From Lycocorax pyrrhopterus obiensis (Eukaryota > Chordata > Aves > Passeriformes > Paradisaeidae): a stretch of DNA of 64,000 nt. The notes under the pieces were generated by a model, which ran no database searches, was not told the origin of the DNA, and was given only the letters and a program-made list of their open reading frames with translations. The stretch spans positions 5,908,830 through 5,972,829 of the forward strand of contig JACSVZ010000022.1 in the NCBI GenBank assembly GCA_014706295.1, read 5' to 3'. This document shows positions 24,038 to 36,206 of this stretch, piece after piece (position 1 is the stretch's first letter; each line of letters starts with the position of its first letter). Both the position numbers and the translations under genes were made by a program.

Positions 24038-24109
24038 GCTGGGACAGGTAGCTGGAGTGTTGATCTCTTCTAAAAAACGCACGTTTTTGTGTCTTTCTGG
24101 GGCTGTCTT
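24038..24109 (+). repeat. Dispersed 72-bp repeat, copy 1
   Basis: From GCTGGGACAGGTAGCTGGAG to 'TTTCTGGGGCTGTCT', this stretch is almost identical to 28100-28172. Most differences are changes such as CGCACG to TGCATG, as expected from CpG decay. The family was not recognised; it does not match the CR1 or LTR text in this window. Confidence 0.8.
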
Positions 24110-24310
24110 AACGGGGTGGATGAAGCAGAGACTTGTTCTCCAAATCAGATACCGGGTCACGCTTCCTCTGCGAACACCAGCGAGCCTCAGTTAACTGTTT
24201 TTATCCAAGGAGGTAATAGCCAAAAATTGTATTTAAAAGGTCACGCTAGTTTGTCTTGTCTGTATCACAGCGCAAGAGACTCTCCCTGAGCTGGGAGCTG
24301 CTTTTTACAG

Positions 24311-24600
24311 GATCACGGAATGGTTTGGGTTGGAAGGGACTTTAAAGATCATCCAGTCCCACCCCCTGCCATGGGCAGGGACACCTTCCACTGTCCCAGG
24401 CTGCTCCAAGCCCCGTCCAGCCTGGCCTTGGACACTTCCAGGGATCCAGGGGCAGCCACAGCTTCTCTGGGCACCCTGTGCCAGGGCCTGCCCACCCTCA
24501 CAGGGAACAATTCCTTCCCAACATCAATTCTGACCCTGCCCTCTGTCAGTTTAAAGCCATTTCCCCTTGCCCTATCACACAATGCCCTTATAAAAAGTAT
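24311..24600 (-). mobile_element. CR1 LINE 3' fragment
   Basis: Minus-strand CR1 starting 'GATCACGGAATGGTTTGGGT' with an intact run of landmarks through 'CACCCTGTGCCAGGGCCTGC', 'CTCACAGGGAACAATTCCTT', 'CTCTGTCAGTTTAAAGCCAT' and 'ACAATGCCCTTATAAAAAGT'. The match ends near 24600. It is one of the better-preserved copies here. Confidence 0.94.
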
Positions 24601-25091
24601 AATTTTGGATGTGGAAGCAATAAAAAGTGCCTCCAAATGTTGCACTGCCCAAAATGCCACGGGGAAATGGCAGCACTACGCAGAGAGGTGATACCCCAAT
24701 GTGCAAAATCCACGGAGGTATTTTGGGGGCTCAGGATACACGAGGTGTGAAAGTCTCCCTTGAGTCAATTGTCACTGAATGAAACCCTTTTTTTTTTCCT
24801 GGATGCCCTTTACTTATTGAAATAGTTCCTGACTCGGAGGGGGTGAGACAGTGAGGATGCAATTAGAAGCGCATTCATCAGTCCCGCTGCTAATTGTTTT
24901 CCAAGAATGCACGAGAAGAGCATCGATTGCTTTCTGAAGTGCCTCATCCCGCCGCAGGTACCACTCAACAAGCACGTGAAGCTGTGAGCCCAGCCCTGTC
25001 CCTCCTGGGGCTCATCTCCGTGATGGACCCCACTGCTCTGTGTCCGTGGGAAACACGGGAGCGATGGCAGGAACGATGGAACACCACTGGG
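24601..25091. other. Unique spacer
   Basis: Has a T-run at 24789-24798. No known element recognised. Confidence 0.4.
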
Positions 25092-25217
25092 AGGGCTTTA
25101 TGGCAGCATTCCTGTGCCTAAAGAGGGCCTGCGGGAAGGACGCACAGGGACTTTCTGCAAGGGCAAGCAGTGATAGGGCAAGGGGGAGTGGCTTTAAGCT
25201 GAAGGAGGGTAGATTTA
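25092..25217 (+). mobile_element. CR1 LINE, left part, interrupted by LTR
   Basis: Sense CR1 text matching the region upstream of the 3' UTR: 'TATGGCAGCATTCCTGTGCC', 'TAAAGAGGGCCTGCGGGAAG', 'GGGACTTTCTGCAAGGGCAA' and 'AAGGGGGAGTGGCTTTAAGC', ending AGGGTAGATTTA. The LTR follows at once and the CR1 text resumes at 25586, so this and the next CR1 entry are one original element. Confidence 0.9.
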
Positions 25218-25585
25218 TGTGGACGCTGAAAAGCTTTAGCAGAGAAATTTTCCAGCTTTCTGCAGCATTTTTGTGAGAGTTCTCTCTTTCCCGTGCAAGT
25301 AACTCAAAACAATGTTACAGTTTCCCAAACTTCTTGCAGCTGCAGGTTGTTTTGCAGAATTGTTATGGTTCTAACTAGAAAAACACTCAGAGATGGGTGT
25401 CTTAGAACTTGACCAATCCCCTTAGGGGGTGGATGGCCAAAAAACCAATTACCTTATGCCATTTAACACACTTTTGTGAACTAACATATAAAAGCCATCT
25501 GAAAGATCATTAAATCGCTTCCATTTATCCCTGAGCCTGGACTCTTGTGTTGTTTCTCTACTCGTCTGTGGGGAGAACAGCGACA
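25218..25585 (+). mobile_element. Solo LTR, ~365-bp family (copy 2), perfect TSD
   Basis: A 368-bp element beginning TGTGGACGCTGAAAAGC and ending GAACAGCGACA. It is flanked by the exact 6-bp duplication GATTTA (25212-25217 and 25586-25591). Six-bp duplications are typical of alpha/beta-like (ERVK-type) retroviral integration. Promoter-like marks are present: CCAAT at 25413-25417 and 25445-25449, and TATAAAAG at 25487-25494. By eye it is close to the copy at 43720. It has no internal retroviral genes, so a provirus was reduced to one LTR by recombination. Confidence 0.96.
25487..25494 (+). promoter_or_regulatory. LTR TATA box
   Basis: TATAAAAG preceded by two CCAAT boxes 38 and 70 bp upstream within the LTR. 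The arrangement is conserved in the 43.7, 5.3 and 63.5 kb copies. Whether it is still active is unknown. Confidence 0.7.
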
Positions 25586-25827
25586 GATTTAGATTGGATA
25601 TTGGGAAGGAATTGTTCCCTGGGAGGGTGGGGAGGCCCTGGCACAGGGTGCCCAGAGAAGCTGTGGCTGCCCCTGGATCCCTGGAAGTGTCCAAGGCCAG
25701 GTTGGACAGGGCTTGGAGCAGCCTGGGACAGTGGAAGGTGTCCCTGCCCACGGCAGAGGGTGGATGATCCTTCAGGTAATTTCCAACCCAAGCTTTTCTA
25801 TGATTCCAAGCACTCTGTGATTCTGTG
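25586..25827 (+). mobile_element. CR1 LINE, right part, 3' end
   Basis: Continues the CR1 text of 25092-25217 after the LTR: 'GATTTAGATTGGATATTGGG', 'GGTGGGGAGGCCCTGGCACA', 'AGCTGTGGCTGCCCCTGGAT', and the 3' end 'CTATGATTCCAAGCACTCTG' with the terminal 'TGATTCTGTG'. With the left part it forms a roughly 370-bp CR1 that was present before the LTR insertion. Confidence 0.94.
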
Positions 25828-27837
25828 GGGCTGGGAGGAAAATGCCTGCGATCACAGCTGGCCCCAGAACTTACCCAGCTGCTGAAACTTGGGACAAAGT
25901 GGAAAAGGAAAGGAAAAGAACAGAAAGTAAACCAAGCTGCTTTCTTCAGCTTTGTGATTCAGCCTCTGCCTTCATTGTGAGAGCATGCATCAACCCAAAT
26001 TTATTTTAGAGAACTCTGACTGCAAATGATGCGTGTTGTGATCTGGCAGGGAAGGGTTTAAAAGTCTCCCTGTAAAAATGAGGCCAGTTGATCTGTGCCT
26101 TGGCTGTTTATTCCACAAAATCAAAGTGTGCATAAAATGCTCCTGAATCAAAACAGCAACACTTGCTACCAGCTGGAGAGAGCCTCTGATCAGTGCCCCA
26201 GTGCTCACGTCTGCCCTGAAGTTTATCTTCTGCTGGGTGACCCAATATGGGCTGCAGATGATGACCAAGAAAGGGAAAAGTTCTTCCTTTGAGTCGCTTC
26301 TGTGGCTACAGCAGGGACACCCAGCCAGGGCCATTACAGGGTTTTCTCAGGTCAACAATAAATATATTAAATAGTGAAGGATTTTGCCCCATCCATCCCC
26401 TGTCCATCCTCCCCTATATGATGGGGCTGCCCTGACACTCCCCTGCCCACTGGCTGCAAAGACCCTGGGAGCCACCAGAAATAATTAAAAGTGTCAATCA
26501 GTGTTTAACAACAAAAAGCCCCAACTGTAAACAAATTCACAAGCACCCACCCCATGAATAAATAAATAAATAAATAGCATACTGCCCCCCCCAGCAAATC
26601 AGAGCAAAATGTCAAACTAAGAACATTGAATAACATAATGAACAGATAATTAATCACCATTCAAGCAAGTGCTTCTCCTGGCAGGCTGAGGGCAGGTCAC
26701 TCAGCACAGCCTGGAAATGATGGATCCATCCCCCCAGATGTGCGATTCCTGCTCCATTTTTATAAAAACTCTTCTGTCTGGAGCTGACAGAATACAGGGT
26801 AACATGTTCCTTCTGCCTGTTCAAACAGGTTATGTCTACCAAAAAGTGCAAGCCAGTGTTTTGTTTTATGATCCTTTTAATTGCCTGCACAGTCCATAAT
26901 GTGCATTATTGCACCCTGGAAATTAGGTTTATCGTGGTATTGCACCACGTGCCATTCTGAGCGGCTCGCTGTGCCCCTGTAAATGCTGAGTTTTGCTCGT
27001 GATGTAGGTGCTGAATAGAAAAATCCATTCCTCTGTGAGCTTTCCTCATTAGTAAACTCTAATAAGCTGCTGAACAGCATTCAGTGCACCAGTCTGAAAC
27101 CTGCCTGCAGTAAGAGCCCCTTGATGCCTTAGGTTTTAACTTTTATATTTTTCAAATCCTGCGCTGCCCAGTGTGTAACTCTGAAGTTTCTTGCAGCCTG
27201 TTCACTTCTGCTCTCTCCTGCTGGGCAGACACAACAAAGCCTCTCTGGGCCTGCTCTCCAAGGACACCCAGACCGTCCTAGGCCCAAAAAGTATCAACCA
27301 AAAGCCTCTGAAAGGGAGCCAAGCTGAGGGGAATTACATCATTAAACTGAAGCTTTAATTGGAGAATTAACCCTGATATGCAAATGAACCAAACCTATAA
27401 CAGTGTGAAGAACTCGTGGCCCAGGGTCCATCTCGGGGTCCATCTCGGCAGTGGCCTCTGGCTCCCCAGGGGTACCTTTGAAGGCCTTTCCAATAAATAC
27501 CCACCTTTATTCCCTTACTCCTGTCCAGTCTCCGTTTCCAGGAGGCCTCTCAAGGCATCACCCTTTACCGAGCCCCAGCCATGCCTGTAGCAGATAATCC
27601 TGCCAGGCACGGCAGTAGATGGTGCTCTTGGTTTGCTTTAGCTGCCTGCAGACACAGCACCAGCAGATTCTCTGCTCTGAAGCCTGTTCCCAGGTAAATG
27701 TCCTGCAGACAGCAGCGCTTGGGATGCCTGAGCATTTTATTAGCCTTGGTGAGAGTCACAGTGGCCACAGCCCCCAAATCACGCTGTGTGCATCTAGCAT
27801 GTAGTTCAAGAAGTGCTGAGGCTGAGTGTGTGTATTT
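25828..27837. other. Unique non-coding DNA with (AAAT)n
   Basis: Contains an (AAAT)5 run (26557-26576) and a C-run near 26586. There is a 13-bp duplication GGTCCATCTCGGG near 27425-27448. No known element or exon recognised. Confidence 0.4.
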
Positions 27838-28003
27838 CCCAGAGAAGCTGTGGCTGCCCCTGGATCCCTGGAAGTGTCCAAGGCCAGGCTGGACGGGGCT
27901 TGGAGCAACCTGGATAGTCAAAGGTGTCCCTGCCCAGGGCAGGGGTGGAACAGGATGAGCTTTAGGTCCCTTCCAACCCAAACCATTCTGTGACTCCATG
28001 ATA
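27838..28003 (+). mobile_element. CR1 LINE 3' terminus
   Basis: Sense CR1 end from 'CCCAGAGAAGCTGTGGCTGC' through 'GGCTTGGAGCAACCTGGATA', 'CAGGGCAGGGGTGGAACAGG' and 'CCAACCCAAACCATTCTGTG' to the terminal 'ACTCCATGATAC'. 5'-truncated at the left. Confidence 0.93.
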
Positions 28004-28099
28004 CAGGCAACAAGCCAGCTTTCCATGGCTCATTTTCCAAGCACCACATCCTGGAGAGGTCCCTCTGCAAAAAGACACATCCCGAGAAGGCACATCAGT

Positions 28100-28172
28100 G
28101 CTGGGACAGGTAGCTGGAGTGTTGATCTCTTCTAAAAAAATGCATGTTTTTGTGTGTTTCTGGGGCTGTTTT
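28100..28172 (+). repeat. Dispersed 73-bp repeat, copy 2
   Basis: Second copy of the 24038-24109 sequence, same orientation, 4.06 kb away. It differs mainly by one extra A and several C/T changes. It lies about 100 bp after a CR1 3' end; copy 1 lies about 200 bp before a CR1. Confidence 0.8.
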
Positions 28173-31100
28173 CACAGTGTCAGGGGGGTGGTGTGGCAGC
28201 TCCCATGGGTGAAGGAGCTCTCCCTGCTCAGCTGACAAGTGGTAACAGCTCTGCAAAACCCTCCTCAGCTCCAGCCAGCTCATCCTGGTGACAGCAAGAA
28301 CAAGGCAAGGTTGCTGGTTTCCGGTTTTTAATCTCTGTAGGAAGAGGAAAGCCAGTAAAGATGGGTGTGGGCAAAGCTTGGCATGGTGAACACCCCACAG
28401 CAGCGAGGCAGCGTGTCCCCGACAGAGACAGGCTGCTTGGGAGCTGGTGATGCTCTGTACTGAGAGGATCTATCCTCAGGCAGGCAAGGGAAAGCCTTAA
28501 AACTACTTTCCAAAAGGATAAACACCTGTGTAAAGTCTTCTCTGGGGACTTAGAGCTCAGGGTGAGAATTTGATAAGGCCTTAAAATGCAAGGTGAGCTG
28601 TAAAAGGCTTGGGTGCCCAGCGCTCGTATAAACAGCTCCTTCTCAGTCCAAACGTGTGCTTCAAACCAAAATGTGCTCTGTGAGACTTATTGATTTATAT
28701 AAACTCTGTTCACCCACTATAGCCCATGGCTGAGCACCACCAGTTTAAGATTACACATAATCTATAAAAATATTTCTACTTCAACAAGTGGTGCTCCATC
28801 ATCAGACAGAACAGCTGTGCCGGGGTAGGAAGGAGAAGAACCGAGATGATTTTACACACACAGATGTTTATTGTCTGTCTGTGCCTTCACGCCTGTGCAC
28901 AGGCACGACTGGCACCTTTTAAATAAGCCCCATTGCCTGGATATTAAAAGGCTTGGAAAAAAGTAAGGAAAAATGAATTCTTCTGCAGCTTCCTCGGCAC
29001 TAATTGAATTTCTGCCCATAACATTTATAGACTTTAAGAAGAGCCCACTTATTTACCTTTTCTTTTGGATTTTTTTCCCCCTCTCCATTTAAAACTCATT
29101 GTGTTGTGTCATTTTATAGGCGCCAGGAATAAATCTTTTGTCAACTCTATTGCATTATTATGCAAAGTACGCAAAAAGTATAGGAATAAAACAGCCGAGT
29201 GCTGTTCCTTTCAGCCCTCCCAGTCTGCCCCAGCAGCAAACTCTCCAAGTTTGCTAACACAACCATTTTCTCAGGAAAACTTCCTCACCCTTGGCCATTG
29301 ATTGCAAAAGAGTTCACTTGACCATGCTAATGCTGGCTGCGGGGAAGTGAATTTACTGAGGGAAGAAAGACTTGATGAAGGAGCCATCAATTAAATCTGC
29401 AGAATTGATCCTGGGGGATGAAGGAGCTGCTGGGCGCCGGGAGGGTTTCTTGGCAGCAGGAGAGAGGTCGGCTGCAATAAACTCACTTCTCCCCCGGCCG
29501 TGGAGACGTGTCCCAGGAACAATCATTTTAGGGAAAACCGAAATCATTGCTGTTCAAAAGTATTCCAAAGGGCAAAGCTGGAGGGCACATTTCAGCTCCT
29601 ACAGGGGCTGTCATCAGGCTGTGGTTGGCATGAGGGGCTCAGAGTGAGACCTGGGGTGTGAGAAGAGGGGTCTTAAACTGGGGCTGACCCTGCCCTACCC
29701 CACCACCAAACCCCACATCGGTGGCGGCTTTAACTCCTCACCCAGACTCGTTAACATTGCTGGAGCAGAGCTTTGCTCCCACAGCGTAGCCACCAAATGG
29801 AATGAAGTAACTTAATGAGGCTGGGTGAAACACAAAGAGGGATTGAGGAGCGAGGGGACTTGGCGGCTCTCTGCAAGGTGACGTCAGGGGCCGCTGGAAA
29901 AGCTCATCCACACAGCTTCGACCCTGGAAATTTCCTCCGCTGGAAAAGTGGTGGAGCAGGATGTTTGCCCGTGATTTGTTTGGTTTGGTTCGTATTTTTT
30001 TTTTCTGTCCTGCCGTAAAACATTGCAGAGAGCTGGACTGATGGTATGAGAAAGTCCGGGCACTGCTGCCGCCCATTTCTCTTCCCCTCCTTGTTTATGT
30101 AAATACAGGCCCTTTGCTTAGGAGAAGACTAAGTACAGCGACTGTCTGTGCTGGTGGAAAAAAGAAAAATGAAGGGAGAAAAGAGTCAGGAGGGAGCCAA
30201 TAGTAAACTTGTACCTTCTGGGAGGGAAATAATTAATCTGTGGTCACTCAGAGAGCTCTCTTCAGGGGATTACTTAAATTTATCCACTCTCATCCACCTA
30301 TTATTGCCCATTTTTTTCAGCTGACAACATGGAGCTTGCAATGATGGGACAAACAGCCCCCTGCCAAACTGAAAAGTCTGAAATACTTTACTCTTTGTTA
30401 TTTATTTACTCAAGTATGTGTTTAAATGAAAAACTGAGGAGCTCCTCCCGGAGCCTTCCTTGGAGCACCTTTGTGGTGGAGCACAGGCCCCACCGTTAGA
30501 AGACCCTGTTTTGTGCCTGGAGCTGGATCTGAGCAGGGTGGGATGAGCTCTGGGAGCCTGGAGCAGCTGCTGGCTGTGGGCTGTGGGCTGTGCAATGACT
30601 TGTCTGTGCTTCAGAGGTGCCAGAGCACCATGGGGAAGCTGGAGGAGCTGCTGAGAGAAAGGTCTCACTCTGTTTCTTGGACAAATTTAATGCTTCTGGA
30701 AGTTCAGATGGAGACATGCATCCCTGGGAAGTGTTTACCACCGCTGCTGGCATTAATCTCCCAGGGACATGTTGGAGAGGGTGGTGGTTGGGTTGCTTCA
30801 CCTTCCCTGGGCACAAGCTGACCACTTCTGATCCCACAGGGATCCCTGCCATGAGCCCAGCCTGCTCCACCCCTGCCCCACGTATCCATGGCCCTGGCTG
30901 GCTCTACTCCTCCTGCCCTGAGGAGCTGTTTTATTCGCTTAAATTCCTTAAATATGTATTCACTTTATTCCTTAAATACCAGAATGCTTCAATGGATATT
31001 GTAGCTGGAGATTTTTCATTATTTTCTTTCATCATCTCCCCCTAGTTTTTCGCCTTCAGTCAAGCCCCTCATAAATAATGTCACCTCTCTGCCCCTTTGC

Positions 31101-34100
31101 CTCAGGTACCCTGGCACCCCAGACTGTACTAATAAAACATCCCTCCTGCAGAGCTGAAAAAAGAGAAGAAACCACCACATTTTAAAGCCAGATGGTGAGT
31201 TTAAAATCATCAAACCTCATGACATTACCTTAAGTTGTGTGACTCGGCAGATCACCCCATTGCGAGTTCTGAGCCCTTCCGCTGAACTCCTTATCGAATA
31301 AAACACTAATGAGAGCAGACTAATCCCATTTCTTTGGGACGGGAAGACATTTATTGCTGTGCCTTATCTTGCCCCTCTCAGTACAGCTGGTTGCAGCTGT
31401 TTGCTCTGCTTTTATGCTGCTGCTTGCAAATAGAGATGGAAAAGGGTGTGGGAGCATCATTGCACCGACAGGTTTCTGTTTGTGGAGCTGTGCTGTGCAC
31501 GGCCCCCAGGACGAGCAGAAACAAGTATTTATGATTTATTTGCATTTCTTTAGTTGTTGTTCATCATTTTGCTGTTTAAACAGTTTGTCCTCTGTTCTAG
31601 GAGCAGAAGGAAAGCCAAAACAACTTTAGTGACAGCTCAAATATCCCACAGAATGACTGGTAAGTAATCAAAGTAAACAACTTGTGAGGAAAATACAGCC
31701 TGAAAAATTGTTCATCCCATCCACACGACAAATCGGTCATAGAAAAGGAATTTTTGTTCGACAGAAAACCCTCAAATTAAAAAGCAAAAAGAAAAATGGT
31801 TTACCTTTTCCACAGAATGGGCATGTTACAAAAAAGTAGAATAAATATTCAATATTATTGTGGTTCTTTGTCTCCAAAATGTGAGAACATCTGAATCCTG
31901 CAGAAAAGAAAAGAACTGAATTGAGTCAGCTCAAGGAGATGATGTTTTTTTCCTTATCAAAACGAGAGGAAAGCACTTTATTTTGACTTTTTCCCATCAA
32001 AAATGTTATGGAAATCAGTCATTTCCTTTGCAAGATTTTGATGAAAATGAAAATCAAGTTTGCTAATGAAATACCAGCCTGGCCCTGGCTGCAGTGGGTG
32101 CCTACAAGTTGTGGGGCTGTTTCTGGGACCAGTTTTCCCTCAGCACAGGTCTGGGAGTTATCTGGGGCTGCTCTTGGCTCCAGCAGCTCAGAGACACCTC
32201 ACAAAATCCTCCTGAGCCGGGAAGGGGCTCTGCTCATCGCTAATTTATTCCCCATGAATAATTCAACCAGTCCTTGTCATTGCTTAGCCACACGTCCCTG
32301 ACACACACCACACTCGATTTTATCATTGACACCTCCAAACGGAGAGGGGAAGGGCAGGACAAGGGTTCCCAAGCCCTGGCCTGGAACATTCCCTGTGTTG
32401 TGTCAGTGTGGGGTGGAGATGAGCCTGGCCTGGCCAGCAGCACTTCAGCAGCTCAGGGCTTACACCTGCAATGTATCCCCCAAACCCAAGCAGGTGAATG
32501 TGGGTTGTGGGTAACTACAGCACAACTGGGTTTGAATAGTTGTATTTTAGTCAAGGGGTTTACTGCACAATAAACAAACAAACAAACAAATAAATAAATA
32601 ACATGTCTCTGCACATAGGCGAGATACAGGTGTGGAGAAAATGGCATTTTTATGTAAACAAAAATTGCAGAGAAAAATCTATTCTTCCTCTGCCCAGCTT
32701 ATGTTTGAGGATATACTCTGGGGTTTATTTTGCAGGTGAGCTGCTGGAGCTTTAACTCTATAAATAAGCCGGGCTCCATTGATCTCGGTGGCACGATGCT
32801 GATTGACACCTGCTGAGGATACATGCATAAGTATTTCTCATAACGAGCTCCTTCTGAGCCCACGAGTGCCAATTGATGTGGCAATTACACATTAATACGT
32901 GTGACTGCGCACAATCAAACTGGGAGAGAAGGGATGCAACCCTTTGTTTTTTTAAAATTAATAAAATATTTATTGCAATCAGCTCATATCTCCCAATTTG
33001 TTGCCAATTAACTAAAGTGTTTAGTGTGAAGCTGATTGAGGCTGCAGCCACAGGGCTGCACTAGGGGAACAAATTGGAGGCGTCTTGCCCTGAATTTCTC
33101 TCTGTTTCACTCTCTCCAGGTAGGAACAGAGCAGCAGGAGTCGGGAAATGGTGAGGACTTTCCTCTCCAGGGAAAGGCATCTCCAGTCATCAGGAGGAGA
33201 CAAAGCCAGCAGACAGCTAAAACACCCCACAGATTAAAACTCTGAAGTGCATCAGGCTAAACTCCTGTTGATGAGATTTCAGCCAATAAGATGAAGTTGA
33301 CTTTTAAATATGTTTATTTTTTTTATCCGGGAATATTGATTAAATGATGAGAAGGTGAAGAGAGCTGCAAAATAGAATGACACCACGTTTTGGAATATGT
33401 TTGCCATGGAAATTCAAACCTTGATTTTTAGCTGGTGTGGTGTGTGGGGTCTGCTAATCTAATCTGAGGGGATCCCTGTAGTATGGGACCTCAAGGCATG
33501 GCAGAAGATTTAGATAATTATACAGAGGCTGAGAGAGGACAGGAAAAGTACTGGAGATGATGTCTTGGGCTAGCAGAGAGCCTCCCCAGCTGCTGTGGGC
33601 TGTAATGCTGCTGGGAAGATGACCTGGCTGCTTGGATAGCAAGTGGTGTAACTCTTCTGGAAGTCAGTGACAAGAGAATTGCCCTGAACAGGAGATTTTG
33701 ATGAATATCTACTCCTGTCCATTGCTTTGCTCCTGCTCCTTTTGAGCATCTTTTTCCTGGCACAGCATAGCTGATGTCCCTGGGCAAGCCAAGAAAAACC
33801 AACCCCAAACCCCCGAAGGCCAAGTTATTCCAGTACTTGAATTCTCACTTGTGTCCCATAGAAGTTAGTTATTTAAATTACATTCACAGCCTCAGTGCCC
33901 TGATGACTCCTTCTCAGAGCATTTTCTTCCCATTTGTTTATTTTTAATTCAAACCAATGAACTATTCCTGCATTCCTTCCCTTCATGTCAGACAGCAGGA
34001 CAGATTTGTTAGAACTCCAGTGAGCTCTGGAAATGAGTTTATAAAATCTTTCCTTGGGATGCTTCAGATGAGCAGAGGCTGTGCCAGAGGGAGAGCCAGG

Positions 34101-35371
34101 TTCTGTGCCAAGAGAAAGAGCAGGCCCTGGGTTTTATTTATGGGTTTTGTTCAGCTTGTTCAAACTCTATAATGAGGGACTGTCTCTTCATCAAATCTGT
34201 CTAATGGGAACTTTGATCTCCGTAAGGAACTGGAGCTCAGCGAGGACAGAATCAGCATCAGTAACACGTTTTATCTGAACCTCCCCACCGATACAGAAAA
34301 GGTGATTCATCCCCAAACTGGGCCATTTTTTTTTTCAATGAGCTTGCCATTCATGGGAATTAGGTCTAGTTCTTGCTGCTGCAGCTCACATAATTATTAA
34401 TAAACTGAATGTCTGCATCTAAAACAAGATCAAATCTCGTCTTCTTTTCTAAGGATGACTGGGCAGAGCAGAGCTGGCTTTGTTCTAGGTGAGGGGTAGC
34501 AGAGAGCCAAGCCCAGCAGAGTGAACATTTAATGATGGCTCACAGCAGCAGAGTAGGAGGTGCCAGGGACACAGGAGGTGGCAGCAGTGTCACAGCTTCT
34601 CCGCTTGCATCCTTGTTGGAGCTGAGCTGTGTTGGACTGAGCTGGATCCGTGTTCTGTAGCATCCCCCAGGGTCAAGGGTTGCACAAATGTTTACTGTGA
34701 ACAGGGAAAAGAGGGGTGATGGGTAAGGAACGGGAAGAGGACAGAGAATGATCCTTGGAAGGCTCAGTTTTTTTCTTCTTACGGCAATCTGAATTCATCA
34801 TCCCGGGATGGAGCCTCTCATTTTTAGGGGAGATTGGCACTGCACCCTCCCCACGAAGAAAGCTATCACCCACAGGCACCAAGTACCCCACTGGCACAGG
34901 GCCAAGGCAGTTTTTAGGTGATTCAGGCTCAGGTGGAGCTCAGCAGCTCCAGCCCTATCCCCTGATGGTGCTTTCAGCCTTCCCAGGGGTGGTGCAGAGC
35001 CTGGACCTCCTCTCTCAGTGTGCCTGGAGAGTTCATCCAACACGGACTTTGACAGGCTCTAAATCCACACGTGCAGCTCCACTCCCCCTGGAAATGGGCA
35101 CAGGTTGGGTCCACGACAGCAAGATTTATTGCAGTGTGAACAGCGGGGTAGAGCGGAGAAAGAACCTTGGGAAAGAAACCTCTGGCTGAATACCTTGATC
35201 TGCCTCTTTCTATTGTTTCATTGCAGGGTGTGTATTGCTGAGGCAAACAATTCTTGCAGAAAAATAAGGGAGAAAAGAATATTTCCATCATTTCACAACT
35301 GTTGGTGGAAATTCAGGGAGTAAACAAATTCCTGCCCTAGTGCAGGGGTCATTTAAATGAAGTGAGTCCTG
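28173..35371. other. Long repeat-poor unique DNA
   Basis: About 7.2 kb with no recognised CR1 or LTR, the longest repeat-poor part of the window. AT-rich tracts occur at 28680-28780, 30940-31030, 31770-31860 and 33290-33340. The one clear simple repeat is at 32572-32601. No exon or RNA gene recognised. Confidence 0.45.
32572..32601 (+). repeat. (AAAC)n(AAAT)n microsatellite
   Basis: A compound run of AAAC units followed by AAAT units, about seven tetramers in all. Confidence 0.92.
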
Positions 35372-35835
35372 AATTCTGTCCTGTGAAAAAGAGCTGTCCT
35401 CCATGGCTGGGGCCTGGTGCCAAAAGTGGGATTGCACCTCCTAAAACTGTGAATGTCCAAGGATTGCTCCCAGACAAAAGCCACCAGGGACAAAGAGTCT
35501 GTCTGGCCTTGGTCTCCCCGAGGACACCCTCAGCTGCTGCCAAGACACTTGAGCAGCAGGCTTTCCTCCCTGTGGAGAAGAGCTGTCCTCCAAGGCAAGG
35601 CACCTGGTGCCAGAAATGGGATTGCACCTCCTGAAACTCAATGTCCAAGGATTGTCCCCAGACAAGAGCTGCCACACGGGTCTGGCTGGCCTTGGCCTCC
35701 CAGGGACCACCTCAGGTCATCAGCCCCTGAGACACTGGGGTGCCTGGCTGACCTTCCTGGGGAAGAGCCATCCTTCTCAGCCACGCATCCGTGACCCAAA
35801 GAGGGATTCTGCCTCCTAAAACTGAGAACGTCACT
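35372..35835 (+). repeat. ~187-bp tandem repeat, about 2.4 units
   Basis: A repeated landmark, GAGCTGTCCTCC (divergent in the last unit, GAGCCATCCTTC), occurs at 35391, 35580 and 35765, giving periods of 189 and 185 bp. Each unit also contains 'GTGGGATTGCACCTCCTAAA' or a variant, and the first two contain 'ATGTCCAAGGATTG'. The third unit stops shortly after 'GAGGGATTCTGCCTCCTAAA'. Units differ at many positions, so the array is old. The family was not recognised; it could be a small satellite or tandem copies inside another element. Open frames inside it simply follow the repeat. Confidence 0.85.
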
Positions 35836-35870
35836 GACCTGTTTTAATTTATTTCTGAGAAACTGCAGGT

Positions 35871-36206
35871 AGAATCACTGAATCCTAGAAGAGTTTGAGT
35901 TGGAAAGAACTTTAAAGATCATCCAGTGCCAGGGGCAGGGGCATGGGCAGGGACACCTTCCACTATCCCAGGGTGCTCCAAGCCCCATCCAACCTGGCTT
36001 TGGACACTGCCAGGGATGAGGCAGTCACAGCTTCTCTGGGCACCCTGTGCCAGGGCCTCACCACCTCCTCAGTAAAGAATTTCTTCCTAACATCAAATCT
36101 AAACCTACTCTCTTTCAGTTTGAAGCCATTCCCCTTTGTCCTGTCCCTACAGCTCCACAAGAAGAATCCCTCTCCATCTTCCCTCTAGGTCCTCTTTGGG
36201 CAGGTT
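35871..36206 (-). mobile_element. CR1 LINE 3' fragment
   Basis: Minus-strand CR1 starting 'AGAATCACTGAATCCTAGAA'. Shows 'GAGTTGGAAAGAACTTTAAA', 'GGGACACCTTCCACTATCCC', 'CACCTCCTCAGTAAAGAATT' and 'TTCCCTCTAGGTCCTCTTTG'. An extra 'GGGGCAGGGGCATGGGCAGG' segment near 35930 replaces the usual 'CCCTGCCATGGGCAGG'. It begins only ~35 bp after the tandem repeat. Confidence 0.92.

Noticed and set aside
23569..24051. 160-codon plus-strand frame
   Set aside because: Lies over the CpG-containing patch, where stop codons are rarer; no recognised domain.
24311..24600. Conserved short proteins repeated across the window, with motifs such as MGRDTFHCPRLLQ
   Set aside because: They are chance translations of CR1 3' UTR sequence, repeated only because the CR1 copies repeat.
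35362..35819. Overlapping 90-113 codon frames with internal repeats
   Set aside because: The similarity among them comes from the ~187-bp tandem repeat, not from a repeated protein domain.
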